64,000 nucleotides of DNA from Afipia sp. P52-10 (GCF_000516555.1 NZ_AZSJ01000003.1:2322814-2386813); one strand, 5' to 3'; counted from the first letter of the stretch, positions 9,417 to 17,244 are shown. Numbers and translations are program-made. The notes: generated by a model from the sequence alone, not told the origin.

Positions 9417-9914
9417 GTGAATTTCTTCGAAGACAGTGAAATCAGTACACGGCACGAGCTTGGCTCGTTCACCTTCACCGCCGACGCGATCAAGGCGTTC
9501 GCCAGCCAGTTCGATCCGCAGACTTTTCATCTCAGTGAGGCGGCTGGCAAGGCATCGTTGTTCGGCGGGCTCGCGGCCTCCGGCTGGCATACGGCCTCGG
9601 TCTACATGAAGCTGCTGGTTGCCTACATGGCGCGGCAGGCGAAGGCGGCGCGCGAGCGCGGTGAAGAGGTTGCGCAGAGCGGTCCGTCGCCAGGCTTCAA
9701 GAATCTTCGCTGGCCGCGGCCGGTCCTGGCCGGCGACACCATCAGCTATGTCTACGAGGTGACGTCGAAGCGGCTGCTGGCCTCGCGGCCCGGTTGGGGC
9801 ATCGTCTTCGGCAAGACGATTGCGACCAATCAGCGTGGCGAGGTGGTGCTGACCTTCGAGAATTCGGTGTTTCTGCCGTGCCGCACGGCGAACACCGTTT
9901 CGCCGCATCGATAA
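9417..9914 (+). CDS. MaoC family dehydratase, second of a pair
   Basis: A 165-residue hot-dog protein with the same catalytic layout as its neighbour (Asp33 and His38 in QFDPQTFHLSEAA, then GGLAASGWHTA). It carries an extra charged insert (around residues 68-85) not found in the first copy. Start is GTG at 9417, 10 bp after the first gene, so the two are almost certainly one transcript. The proteins are related but clearly diverged, consistent with ancient duplication and a heteromeric enzyme rather than recent duplication. Confidence 0.85.
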   Translation: MNFFEDSEISTRHELGSFTFTADAIKAFASQFDPQTFHLSEAAGKASLFGGLAASGWHTASVYMKLLVAYMARQAKAARERGEEVAQSGPSPGFKNLRWPRPVLAGDTISYVYEVTSKRLLASRPGWGIVFGKTIATNQRGEVVLTFENSVFLPCRTANTVSPHR

Positions 9915-9994
9915 CCTTGCATTAAGAATTGGATCTTAGCGTGAACCCGACCAAGGGTATGGCCGACGAAAAGCCGATACGGCTGGGGACGACA

Positions 9995-10135
9995 ATGGCG
10001 GACCATAAGGCGCTGAAAGTGGTAGGATTGCTGTTCGCAAGCATCACGATTGCCGTGATGTTGACCACCGCCCTCGTGGTCAAGGGCCATGCCGATGGCC
10101 ACTACTCGCTGGAAGCCTCCGAGCTGGCCGAATAA
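9995..10135 (+). CDS. small single-pass membrane protein
   Basis: A predicted 46-residue protein with one transmembrane helix (LKVVGLLFASITIAVMLTTA) and a short acidic tail ending SLEASELAE. The ATG at 9995 follows a weak GGGGA element. In-frame starts at 9959 (ATG), 9941 (GTG) and 9929 (TTG) would add up to 22 residues. It follows the MaoC pair by about 80 bp on the same strand. I do not recognise a family, and function is unknown. Confidence 0.5.
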   Translation: MADHKALKVVGLLFASITIAVMLTTALVVKGHADGHYSLEASELAE

Positions 10136-10275
10136 GCCCTTCTTTGCGACCGCATCGTTGAAGCCTCCCGATCGGTGGGCTGATGCCGTACGAGTGGAGC
10201 GCTCGCGTTTGTCGCGTGCAAGCGGGTTGAGAGCGAGCGCTCATCCAGGGCCGCATCGCGATCAGCGACGGCGCA

Positions 10276-10419
10276 TCACGGCCGAGCCGTCCAGATCAAG
10301 AGCAGCACACCAACCGCGACCGCCAGCAGGACAGCGAAACGCAGGATGATCTTGCCCATCTGCGGGCGCCCGTCGCGCGTGGGAATAGGCGCCGGATTGT
10401 CCGGCCGAACCGTTTTCAT
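10276..10419 (-). CDS. short hypothetical membrane protein, 47 aa
   Basis: A short gene on the minus strand: ATG at 10419 to TGA at 10276. The product has a polar N-terminus with MKTVRPDNPAP and a DGRPQMGK segment, then one hydrophobic helix (ILRFAVLLAVAVGVLLLIW) and a TARP end. A purine-rich GAGGGGG ribosome-binding site lies 5 bases before the ATG, which strongly supports translation. It converges with the 46-residue protein to its left; both are tiny single-pass proteins. No family is recognised. Confidence 0.6.
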   Translation of the reverse strand: MKTVRPDNPAPIPTRDGRPQMGKIILRFAVLLAVAVGVLLLIWTARP

Positions 10420-10436
10420 TCAAGCCCCCTCGTGCC

Positions 10437-10540
10437 TAAAGCGCGATGAGATTTGGATGAATCATCCTCGCGCGTTAGCTCGTTGTTTAAGCGTGATCTT
10501 TCCGGAAAACCGCTTGGCACTTTTCCGATCATGCTTTAGC
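10437..10540 (-). repeat. composite repeat (B+A palindromes), inverted copy
   Basis: Two palindromes joined by a linker. The family A arm (10491-10534) reads GCATGATCGGAAAAGTG on the minus strand. The family B arm (10437-10478) begins TAAAGCGCGATGA. Read on the minus strand, the whole block aligns end to end with the block at 15523-15627, including the linker, so the pair behaves as one element of about 105 bp. Confidence 0.75.
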
Positions 10541-10689
10541 CGGTCCGTCGAACGGCCACGCCCCTCGCAACTCAGCCCGGTGCGGGGCGTCAGGATTAGT
10601 CGCGGCTGGAGGCAATAGGTTCAGGATGGCGTCGCTGCCCATGGACATCGCAAGCCGGCGTTGTCGTCTCACGCGGCGCAGAAGCTGGA

Positions 10690-10725
10690 AAAACTATCGC
10701 CGCGTCCTGACGAAGACGCGGCGAC
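10690..10725 (-). terminator. Rho-independent terminator of the 10773-11210 gene
   Basis: A perfect 10-bp stem (10698-10707 with 10716-10725, TCGCCGCGTC/GACGCGGCGA) with an 8-base loop. On the minus strand it is followed by TAGTTTTT. It lies 48 bp beyond the stop codon of the minus-strand gene. Confidence 0.75.
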
Positions 10726-10772
10726 AGCAGGAGGGAGCCTTTGTCAGGGCAGGCGTGGGCCTGCTCCGATGA

Positions 10773-11210
10773 TCAGGGCTTGCGGATATCCTCGGAGGCG
10801 CTTTTCCACTGCGCCAGGTTTTCCGCAATGATCCGCGTCGATTTCATCGCCGCCTGGCTAAGATGCGCGTAGCCGGCGATCTCGCGTTGGACACGCTGAC
10901 CTTCCGCATGCAGCAGGTCGCGCAGGCTTTCGAGTTCGCTGATGAGATTCTCGATTTCGCCGAGCGAGGTGCCGGCAACGCGCTGGATCAGCGAGTTGAC
11001 GTTCTTGACGGTGGCGTCGCTGTCCGATGACGGATCGCTCGCCGTCGTTGCGGTCGTCGACGTTTGTCCCGGCCGGCGCAGATAAGCGATATCGTTGCGC
11101 ACGAAGTCACGGATACCAGCTTCGACTTCCGTCACAGCCGAAAGGTTGTTGGCCGAGAGGTCGGTGCTCTCTTCGGTCGCCTCAGGCTTCTCGGATGGAA
11201 TTGCGTTCAT
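10773..11210 (-). CDS. hypothetical protein, coiled-coil
   Basis: A 145-residue protein without signal peptide or membrane helix. The N-terminal half is acidic and Ser/Thr-rich, probably disordered. The C-terminal half (around residues 75-140) is helical, with heptad-like Leu/Ile spacing (SLGEIENLISELESLRDLL). I chose the ATG at 11210, preceded by GGGAAAGAG, over the longer frame to 11258. The gene ends at a strong terminator. Similar proteins are common in Bradyrhizobium relatives from memory, but no function is known. Confidence 0.65.
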   Translation of the reverse strand: MNAIPSEKPEATEESTDLSANNLSAVTEVEAGIRDFVRNDIAYLRRPGQTSTTATTASDPSSDSDATVKNVNSLIQRVAGTSLGEIENLISELESLRDLLHAEGQRVQREIAGYAHLSQAAMKSTRIIAENLAQWKSASEDIRKP

Positions 11211-11451
11211 CGGCTCTTTCCCTTGGTTGAACACTTCGCAAGCGGATGTCCCCCGCACGACGACGTAATAGTCGCGATCAGGTCAGCCGATTTTGGCCAC
11301 AGAGGGGCGAAGTTGCGGCAATGCTTCGGTTATTTCCGATCGTCGCTAACGAATAGCCAACGACCGGTTGAGGATGGGTTAATCACCCGGACCGTGGCCA
11401 AGGCTGCTAGGAAGCTGCTGCGTCGGTTCCATCGACACGCGCATCGGCCGC

Positions 11452-12396
11452 TCACCAGCTCTTCTTGAAGCCCGCAGTGATGCTGGCGCTGTTGGGGCCG
11501 CCCTCACGTTCATCCAGCGATCCGGCGATGCTGAGGCCGCCGAACAGGGCCTGCTCCGCGCCGATCCTGTGCAACCAGCGGTTTCCACCTGCCGCCAGCG
11601 ACTGGCCGGCGACGAACGACGTGCCGGTGTCGGTGATGTTCAGCCGGGCTGATCGCTCCATCTCGAGGCTGCGGCTGCGCGCGCCAGGCAATCCCGGCAG
11701 TCCGTCGTGTTGGATGACGGTGTAGCCGTTGCGCAGCGTCAGCGAGAACTGCTCGCCCCACAGCGGCACCGCCTTGGAGAACGCAGCGCCGAGCCGCGTC
11801 TCGCTCGAGGGGTTGAGCCGCGCTTCGAGCGAGACCTGATCCGACAGATAGGGCACGCCCGGGGCCTTCGCGGTGATCCACGCCGAGCCTTGCGAGTTTT
11901 GTAAACGGCGGTCGCTGGCGAGCTTGTCCGGCAATGTCGCAGGCGTGGTGAGCGGTGACGCTTGGGTCGCGACATCGAGGTCCAGTCCGGCCTTTGTATC
12001 CCAGAACGGACTAACCGGCCGTTTCAGCGACAGCGCTGCCGCTCCGTCCGGCCGATCGTTGCGCGACCATGTGGCTTCGACCGGCGCAGGCAATGGCGCG
12101 CTGCGCAGTTTCGGCGTCGGGACATAGGGGCGGTCGAGCGGCGCGTTCAGCGCATCCCAGTCGATATCGCTGTCGTCCGGAACGGCGACGGACATGGCGG
12201 GTGTGGCGGCGCCTTCCGCGTCGCCTGTGCTGGTCGCATCGTCAGCTGGCATCGGCTCCTGCGCGGTCTGCTCCGGCGCCGCTGAGGCTTCGGGCGGCAG
12301 CTGCCAGTCGGCGGCAGCAGGCACGATCGGCAACATGGCGCACAGGCACAGTGTGGCGGCCAGCAAGGCGGAAATCCGGATGGGTGCGAAGGTCAC
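11452..12396 (-). CDS. secreted or outer-membrane hypothetical protein
   Basis: A probable 314-residue exported protein. A signal peptide is clear (RISALLAATLCLCAMLPIVPAAA, cut at ADW). An Ala/Pro/Asp-rich linker (around residues 30-90) follows, and the C-terminal 190 residues alternate polar and hydrophobic positions and end in FKKSW. The terminal aromatic and strand-like pattern suggest a small outer-membrane beta-barrel, by inference only. The GTG at 12396 gives the signal peptide at the N-terminus. The frame stays open to 12867, but that would overlap the opposite-strand gene at 12592. No named family recognised. Confidence 0.6.
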   Translation of the reverse strand: MTFAPIRISALLAATLCLCAMLPIVPAAADWQLPPEASAAPEQTAQEPMPADDATSTGDAEGAATPAMSVAVPDDSDIDWDALNAPLDRPYVPTPKLRSAPLPAPVEATWSRNDRPDGAAALSLKRPVSPFWDTKAGLDLDVATQASPLTTPATLPDKLASDRRLQNSQGSAWITAKAPGVPYLSDQVSLEARLNPSSETRLGAAFSKAVPLWGEQFSLTLRNGYTVIQHDGLPGLPGARSRSLEMERSARLNITDTGTSFVAGQSLAAGGNRWLHRIGAEQALFGGLSIAGSLDEREGGPNSASITAGFKKSW

Positions 12397-12591
12397 GTGA
12401 TGCACTGAACTTGCGAGGCGCTGCCGTCGCCTCGTCGCGGTGATTGAAAGCACGGGTGAAAGATTGCCGGCGCAATGTTCCACAGCTTCGTTCACGATTT
12501 CTATCGCAATTGTGGCGGGTTGTTGAATCCGGTGCGGGAACATACGTTGCTCTCGCGCATTTGATCTCGACAGGCGAATGAGGAGGAGCGT

Positions 12592-12849
12592 GTGAAGACA
12601 CTTGCATTCATGGCCGCTGCGGCAACCCTGATTTTGACGCTGCCGGCGTCGGCCCAAGGCATCAAGCCCTATGTGGGCGCGCCGGGTGTCCGGATTGGTG
12701 TCGAGCGCCCGCACTACCACGATCGCTATCGCTACGAAGGCCGGCGCCACTATCGCCGCGGCGATACGGTGATCATCGACCGCCGTCGCGGCTGGGATCG
12801 GCCCTATCATCATCGCCGTCCGGGACGGACGGTGATCATCGAGCGCTGA
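12592..12849 (+). CDS. small exported Arg/His/Tyr-rich protein
   Basis: An 85-residue protein with a signal peptide (LAFMAAAATLILTLPASAQG, probable cut after SAQ) and a very basic mature part rich in Arg, His and Tyr (HYHDRYRYEGRRHYRRGD). Start is GTG, with GAGGAG a few bases upstream. It is divergent from the exported protein at 11452-12396 and ends at a strong terminator. Comparable short basic exported proteins are common in rhizobia, but the role is unknown. Confidence 0.7.
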   Translation: MKTLAFMAAAATLILTLPASAQGIKPYVGAPGVRIGVERPHYHDRYRYEGRRHYRRGDTVIIDRRRGWDRPYHHRRPGRTVIIER

Positions 12850-12881
12850 TCGGTACTCCGACGGCAATTGCCCAACGACGA

Positions 12882-12908
12882 AAGGCCCCCGCTCGGCGGG
12901 GCCTTTTT
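12882..12908 (+). terminator. Rho-independent terminator
   Basis: AAGGCCCC...GGGGCCTT stem with a short GC-rich loop and a TTTTT run lies 32 bp after the stop of the small exported protein. It sits between convergent genes and may also act on the minus strand. Confidence 0.8.
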
Positions 12909-12935
12909 GCGTGCGCTCATGCGTATTGCGCGCGA

Positions 12936-13367
12936 TCAGGCCGTTACCGGCAGATCGATCGGTCGGCCGAGCGCCTGCTCGACCAGATCGAACGTATCGA
13001 TCACCGCGCGCAGGCTCGTCAGCTTATCCTCGCGGAAGCGCATGAAGGTGGCGATGCGCACGCTGATCGGCCGGCCGTTCTCGGCTGCATTGAACGAGCA
13101 GCGTAACAGTGCCGAGGCCGAGCCTTCGCCGAGAACCACGTCCTCCTGCTTGAACTTGTGGAGACGGAAGTTGCCGACGATCTGGCGGATCGCCGCCGTC
13201 GCGGCCTCCTTGCCCTGACGCGCGCCGAGATAGGGAAACATGTCGATCGGCCCGAAGATGGCCCATTCGATATCGTCGTGCAGGCTTGGCGCGATCTCCG
13301 CGGCGTCCTGACGCCCGAAGCCTTTCCGCAACGCATGCGCGAACGTCCAGAGGGGATGCCCCGACAT
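12936..13367 (-). CDS. SnoaL-like/nuclear transport factor 2 family protein
   Basis: A 143-residue protein with the SnoaL-like cone fold pattern: an N-terminal helix (TFAHALRKGFGRQDA), an early His/Asp/Trp segment (LHDDIEWAIFG) and repeated strands ending RAVIDTFDLVEQALG. Family members include ketosteroid isomerase-like enzymes and small-ligand binders, so the substrate cannot be inferred. I chose the ATG at 13367 (MSGHPLW) because the extra 12 residues of the longer frame are atypical. It is divergent from the serine hydrolase gene. Confidence 0.7.
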   Translation of the reverse strand: MSGHPLWTFAHALRKGFGRQDAAEIAPSLHDDIEWAIFGPIDMFPYLGARQGKEAATAAIRQIVGNFRLHKFKQEDVVLGEGSASALLRCSFNAAENGRPISVRIATFMRFREDKLTSLRAVIDTFDLVEQALGRPIDLPVTA

Positions 13368-13475
13368 TGCCGCTAATCCTGATGGTCGATTGGCCGACAG
13401 CAAAGGCTCTCCAGGGCGCTGCCAACGCGCCGAGCCAGATGCTGCATTTCACTGAGTGCTGGTGCAAATAATTGC

Positions 13476-13494
13476 GTTGCAGCAAGAATGCAAC
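13476..13494. promoter_or_regulatory. inverted repeat in a divergent promoter region
   Basis: GTTGCA-N7-TGCAAC lies in the 335-bp gap between the divergent SnoaL-like and serine hydrolase genes. A second, smaller repeat (GCATT-N5-AATGC) follows about 20 bp later. It could be an operator, but no adjacent regulator gene supports this. I see nothing else in the gap. Confidence 0.3.
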
Positions 13495-13702
13495 CATTGA
13501 TTTCTGCATTGCGGAAATGCGGAATCCCGGATGCGGTGAGGCCGGGCGTGGCACGGCTCCGCGACGTGGCAGGCGCCGGGTTGCGGCAAGGGTTGACCGC
13601 GCCGGGGCATTTGCGGTCAGAATTGCGCGTCAGCCGTTTCCTTCTTTCCCCCTGACGCCTGAACAACAGCAACACATAACCCTGCTCCGGGAGCGAATCG
13701 CG

Positions 13703-14983
13703 ATGTCCGCCCACTCTCTGACTGCCCCGTCCGCCTCGCCGGAATCGGTCGGCATGTCCTCGGCCCGTCTTAGTCGCCTCGAGGATCATCTGAAGCGCAA
13801 CTACATCGATACCGGCCGCTTCCCGGGCACGCAGACGCTGATCTACCGCCGCGGCAAGATCGTGCATTCGGCGGTGCAGGGCTTCGCCGACGTCGAGCGC
13901 AAGGTAGCGGTGAAGGACGACACTCTGTTCCGCATCTATTCGATGACCAAGCCGATCACCTCGGTCGCCTTCATGATGCTGGTGGAAGAGGGCCGCGTCG
14001 CGATCGACGAGCCGGTGCACAAATATATCCCCGAGTGGAAGAACCTGGCCGTGTTCATGGGCGGCATGCCGTCGCTGGGCTCGAAGCCGCCGCCGGTGCC
14101 GCAGTTCATCACGCGCCCCGTGGCGCGGCCGATGCAGATCGTCGATCTGCTGCGCCACACCTCGGGACTGACCTACGGCTTCCAGAACCGCTCGATGGTC
14201 GACGGCGCCTACCGCCACATGAAGATCGGCGAGGTCGAGAAGTCCGGCACCATGCAGAGCATGATCGAGGGCCTGTCGAAGCTGCCGCTGGAGTTCTCGC
14301 CCGGTGAAGCCTGGAATTACTCGGTCTCGACCGACGTGCTCGGCTACCTGGTGCAGGTGATCTCCGGCCAGCCGTTCGAGCAGTTCCTGAAGGAGCGCAT
14401 CTTCGATCCGCTCGGCATGACCGACACCGGCTTTCATGTGCCATCGGCGAAGGCCGATCGCTTCGCCGCCTGCTATTCCGCCGACGGCAAGGGCGGCAAG
14501 GTGCTGCAGGACGATCCGAAGACGTCGAGCTACCTCGAAGCGCCGTCGTTCATTTCCGGCGGCGGCGGTCTTGTCAGCACAGCCGCCGACTATCTCACCT
14601 TCTGCCGCGCGCTGATCCACAACGGCGAGATCGGCGGGGTACGGCTGCTGAGCCCGAAGACGCTGCAGCTGATGACCAGCAACCACCTGCCGGGCGGCAA
14701 ATATCTGCCGGACCTGTCGCGCTCGCTGTTTGCGGAAGCCGCCTACAACGGCATCGGCTTCGGCCTCGGCTTCTCGGTGACGATCGATCCGGCGCTGACG
14801 CTGATCCCCGGCAGCAAGGGCGAGTATTCGTGGGGCGGCGCTGCGACGACGTCGTTCTGGGTCGATCCGGCGGAGGAGCTGATCGCGATCTTCATGACGC
14901 AGGTGCTGCCGTCCGGCGCATACCCTGTGCGGCGCGAGCTGCGCACGCTGGTCTACTCGGCGATCACCGAGAGCCTGTGCTGA
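13703..14983 (+). CDS. class C beta-lactamase-related serine hydrolase
   Basis: A 426-residue protein of the beta-lactamase/transpeptidase-like fold. The nucleophile motif is Ser80-Met-Thr-Lys83, and the second motif is Tyr206-Ser-Val (WNYSVSTD). This resembles EstB-type esterases more than true AmpC enzymes, which have YxN. No convincing signal peptide is visible, so it is probably cytoplasmic and probably an esterase rather than a resistance enzyme. The ATG at 13703 has GGGAGCG upstream. The gene ends at a strong bidirectional hairpin. Confidence 0.85.
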   Translation: MSAHSLTAPSASPESVGMSSARLSRLEDHLKRNYIDTGRFPGTQTLIYRRGKIVHSAVQGFADVERKVAVKDDTLFRIYSMTKPITSVAFMMLVEEGRVAIDEPVHKYIPEWKNLAVFMGGMPSLGSKPPPVPQFITRPVARPMQIVDLLRHTSGLTYGFQNRSMVDGAYRHMKIGEVEKSGTMQSMIEGLSKLPLEFSPGEAWNYSVSTDVLGYLVQVISGQPFEQFLKERIFDPLGMTDTGFHVPSAKADRFAACYSADGKGGKVLQDDPKTSSYLEAPSFISGGGGLVSTAADYLTFCRALIHNGEIGGVRLLSPKTLQLMTSNHLPGGKYLPDLSRSLFAEAAYNGIGFGLGFSVTIDPALTLIPGSKGEYSWGGAATTSFWVDPAEELIAIFMTQVLPSGAYPVRRELRTLVYSAITESLC

Positions 14984-15031
14984 GCGGCGCGCGGCGCATC
15001 AACGCGCGGCGCCGAGGAGGTTGTCGACGAG

Positions 15032-15060
15032 AAGGCCGCAGGTTTCGCCTGCGGCCTTTG
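15032..15060. terminator. bidirectional terminator between convergent genes
   Basis: A perfect 11-bp stem AAGGCCGCAGG/CCTGCGGCCTT with a TTTCG loop lies between the converging serine hydrolase and csaA genes. Short T/A runs flank it on both sides. Confidence 0.7.
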
Positions 15061-15100
15061 TCGTTCGCAAGCCCGTGTCGCGGCCGGATGTCGTGCGCCG

Positions 15101-15463
15101 TCAGTAGACCTTCTCGCCCGGCGCGACCGCGCTGCGCGGCGACAGCAGGATCACCTTGCCGTCCGCGTCCGCCGCGCCAAGGATCAGCACCTCCGACATG
15201 AAGCCGGCGATGTTGCGCGGGGCGAAGTTGCAGACGCAGACCACCTGCGAGCCGACCAGCTGCTCAGCGCTGTAGTTGGTGATCTGCGCGCTCGACCACT
15301 TCTCGCCGAGCGTGCCGAGATCGACGCGCACCTTCCACGACGGATTGCGCGCCTTCGGGAACGGCTGCACCTCCAGCACGCGGCCGATGCGCAGGTCCAC
15401 GGCGGCAAACTGGTCGTAGCTGATGGTCGGTTTCGGATCGCTCGGGCCGGTCGTCTCGGTCAT
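15101..15463 (-). CDS. csaA: CsaA-type tRNA-binding protein
   Basis: A 120-residue stand-alone OB-fold tRNA-binding domain of the CsaA/Trbp111 type. Conserved segments include AVDLRIGRVLEVQPFPKAR, SSAQITNY and NFAPRNIAGFMSEVLILG, close to Bacillus CsaA in length and pattern. CsaA has been linked to chaperone-like and export functions, and the domain binds the outer corner of tRNA. I prefer the ATG at 15463; a GTG 9 bp upstream is also possible. A composite repeat lies behind its promoter region. Confidence 0.88.
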   Translation of the reverse strand: MTETTGPSDPKPTISYDQFAAVDLRIGRVLEVQPFPKARNPSWKVRVDLGTLGEKWSSAQITNYSAEQLVGSQVVCVCNFAPRNIAGFMSEVLILGAADADGKVILLSPRSAVAPGEKVY

Positions 15464-15522
15464 GCTCGTCACCGTGAGGATGTTGCGCGGGGTGATGGGA
15501 CATCCAAATCTCGTCGCGCTTT

Positions 15523-15627
15523 AAAGCATGATCCGGAAAAGTGTGAAGCGGTTTTCAGAAAAGATCATGCTTTCAACAATGAACTAAAGCGCGATGATGG
15601 GTCACCACGATTTCATCGCGCTTTAGC
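15523..15627 (+). repeat. composite repeat (A+B palindromes), direct copy
   Basis: The family A palindrome (15526-15570, GCATGATCCGGAAAAGTGTG to AAGATCATGC) is joined by TTTCAACAATGAA to the family B palindrome (15584-15626, CTAAAGCGCGATGA to TCATCGCGCTTTAG). The same arrangement occurs inverted at 10437-10540. It borders the restriction-modification island. Confidence 0.8.
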
Positions 15628-15672
15628 ATCGCCGCGCGGTGAAGGCCACGATGTCAATGCGCAATACGAGGA

Positions 15673-16512
15673 TCAATCCTGTGCTTCGTCCCTGCCTTCT
15701 TCGAGCAGTTGCTCTACGTTCTCTTGGTTTTCTCCGAAGGTGACGATTGATCGAGGTAATCCAATCAACACCAGTGGACAGGGATTGCCAACACCGCGCT
15801 GGACGCGATCTTGAAGTTTGCTCCAATGCGTCGTCGCCGTCCCAAATTTGTCCGATGTGAATTGATCAGCCCAGGCATCTCTAAAGGGAATAGGATTCTT
15901 CGTGCGAGTTACGCGCTTCATAACGTCGCTAATCTGACGGCGTGTGGGGTTTAGGCCGATCCTCTCCATATCTGCATGGGAACTGACATTGTTGTCATCG
16001 GCGAATCGTCGGACTAGGCTAAAGATCGAATCTTGGAGGCTTGCGCCGCGCGTAATGATTACACCGAGGGACATTGCGCCATCGGCGTGCAATCGTTTGA
16101 AATTCTCCAGATCGCGATCGAAGAATGGATCCTTGTTGTTCCATTCGATCTCCAAGGCGATGGTGCCTGCATCGAAACTCTTTACGTGATCAATCTCATG
16201 GGATTGGGCTTCGCGCTGCACGCCATCGATGATGCGCTGGACGACGAAATTGTGCTTTCGCCATCCATGAGCGGCCAAGGCGTTGCGGAGACGTTGTGTC
16301 CCCTTGGTCTCTCCCCCGCCTGATCCGATGATTTCTTCGATCGGGATCGTTGAAGAGAGAAGTACGTTTTCCAACTGCTCAGCGACTTCTGGAAAATCGA
16401 CACTGAGAATTGCTTCCGCATGAGACCGGAATTCGATTTCGAATCCTTTGCTGATCAACTGCTCAAACATTTTCGAAGAGTGCTTTCGGTGCGGGATCAA
16501 AAATTTATCCAC
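15673..16512 (-). CDS. BglII/BstYI-type restriction endonuclease
   Basis: A 279-residue protein matching the BglII/BstYI endonuclease family. The core has an Asp-rich segment and the metal motif Glu121-Ile-Glu123 (ALEIEWNNKDPF), where BglII has Glu-x-Gln. It continues with a strand VIITRGASLQ and the late family segment CPLVLIGLP, which BstYI also carries. BglII cuts AGATCT and BstYI cuts RGATCY; the site of this enzyme is unknown but may contain GATC. GTG at 16512 is weakly supported and ATG at 16470 is an alternative. Base composition is visibly more AT-rich than its neighbours, and it is divergent from an adenine methyltransferase, which together suggest a transferred R-M system. Confidence 0.82.
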   Translation of the reverse strand: MDKFLIPHRKHSSKMFEQLISKGFEIEFRSHAEAILSVDFPEVAEQLENVLLSSTIPIEEIIGSGGGETKGTQRLRNALAAHGWRKHNFVVQRIIDGVQREAQSHEIDHVKSFDAGTIALEIEWNNKDPFFDRDLENFKRLHADGAMSLGVIITRGASLQDSIFSLVRRFADDNNVSSHADMERIGLNPTRRQISDVMKRVTRTKNPIPFRDAWADQFTSDKFGTATTHWSKLQDRVQRGVGNPCPLVLIGLPRSIVTFGENQENVEQLLEEGRDEAQD

Positions 16513-16530
16513 TATCCATATTGAGAACGG

Positions 16531-16544
16531 ATCATGAACATGAT
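16531..16544. promoter_or_regulatory. palindrome between R and M genes
   Basis: ATCATG-AA-CATGAT is a perfect 6-bp-arm palindrome in the 93-bp AT-rich gap between the divergent nuclease and methyltransferase genes. A second palindrome, TGATATCA, overlaps its right side. The location fits an operator controlling both genes, but no control-protein gene is present. Confidence 0.45.
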
Positions 16545-16605
16545 ATCATCCAACAGTTTTAATAGCGTATACCGAGATTGAACACCGGATAGGTTGGGGT
16601 TATCG

Positions 16606-17244
16606 ATGCAGTCGGCCGGACGAGACTTGCTCCAGTTTGCCGACAAGCGGCGTTATTCAACGATCCTTGCCGATCCGCCGTGGCAGTTCACGAACAAGAC
16701 CGGCAAAGTCGCTCCGGAACACAAGCGTCTTTCACGCTACGGCACCATGAAACTCGATGAGATCATGGCTTTGCCTGTGGCAGACATCGCCGCGCCTACT
16801 TCTCATCTTTATCTATGGTGTCCAAACGCGCTGCTGCCCGAAGGGCTCGCCGTGATGAAGGCATGGGGCTTCAACTACAAGTCCAATATTGTCTGGCACA
16901 AGATACGTAAGGACGGCGGCTCCGATGGCCGTGGTGTTGGTTTTTATTTCCGCAACGTCACCGAACTGATCTTGTTCGGCGTGCGCGGCAAAAACGCACG
17001 AACGCTGGCGCCGGGCAGACGGCAGGTAAATCTACTTGCTACGCGAAAGCGGGAGCACTCGCGTAAGCCCGATGAGCAATATGAAATTATTGAAGCCTGT
17101 TCGCCTGGACCCTTCGTCGAGCTATTTGCACGCGGCACACGTAAAAATTGGGCGACGTGGGGTAATCAGGCCGACGAGGATTACAAGCCGACTTGGAAGA
17201 CCTACGCGCATCATTCGCGGGCAGGACTGGTAGCTGCTGAATAG
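16606..17244 (+). CDS. MT-A70 family DNA adenine methyltransferase
   Basis: A 212-residue N6-adenine methyltransferase of the MT-A70 class. The catalytic motif DPPW is at residues 23-26 (ILADPPWQF). The family segment LYLWCPNALLPEG follows, then FNYKSNIVWHKIRKDG and a C-terminal FARGTRKNWATWGNQ. In prokaryotes such enzymes occur as phage or R-M methyltransferases. Placed divergent to the BglII-like nuclease, it is the natural protective partner. ATG at 16606 has AGGTTGGGG upstream; TTG at 16594 is also in frame. AT-rich composition matches the nuclease gene. Confidence 0.88.
   Translation: MQSAGRDLLQFADKRRYSTILADPPWQFTNKTGKVAPEHKRLSRYGTMKLDEIMALPVADIAAPTSHLYLWCPNALLPEGLAVMKAWGFNYKSNIVWHKIRKDGGSDGRGVGFYFRNVTELILFGVRGKNARTLAPGRRQVNLLATRKREHSRKPDEQYEIIEACSPGPFVELFARGTRKNWATWGNQADEDYKPTWKTYAHHSRAGLVAAE

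Noticed and set aside
10626-10771. Plus-strand frame of about 48 codons over a terminator
   Set aside because: It runs through the perfect terminator of the minus-strand gene, is very Arg-rich and lacks a good ribosome-binding site.
13703-14983. Antibiotic-resistance beta-lactamase
   Set aside because: SxxK is present, but the second motif is YSV rather than YxN and no signal peptide is seen. An esterase-like role is more likely.
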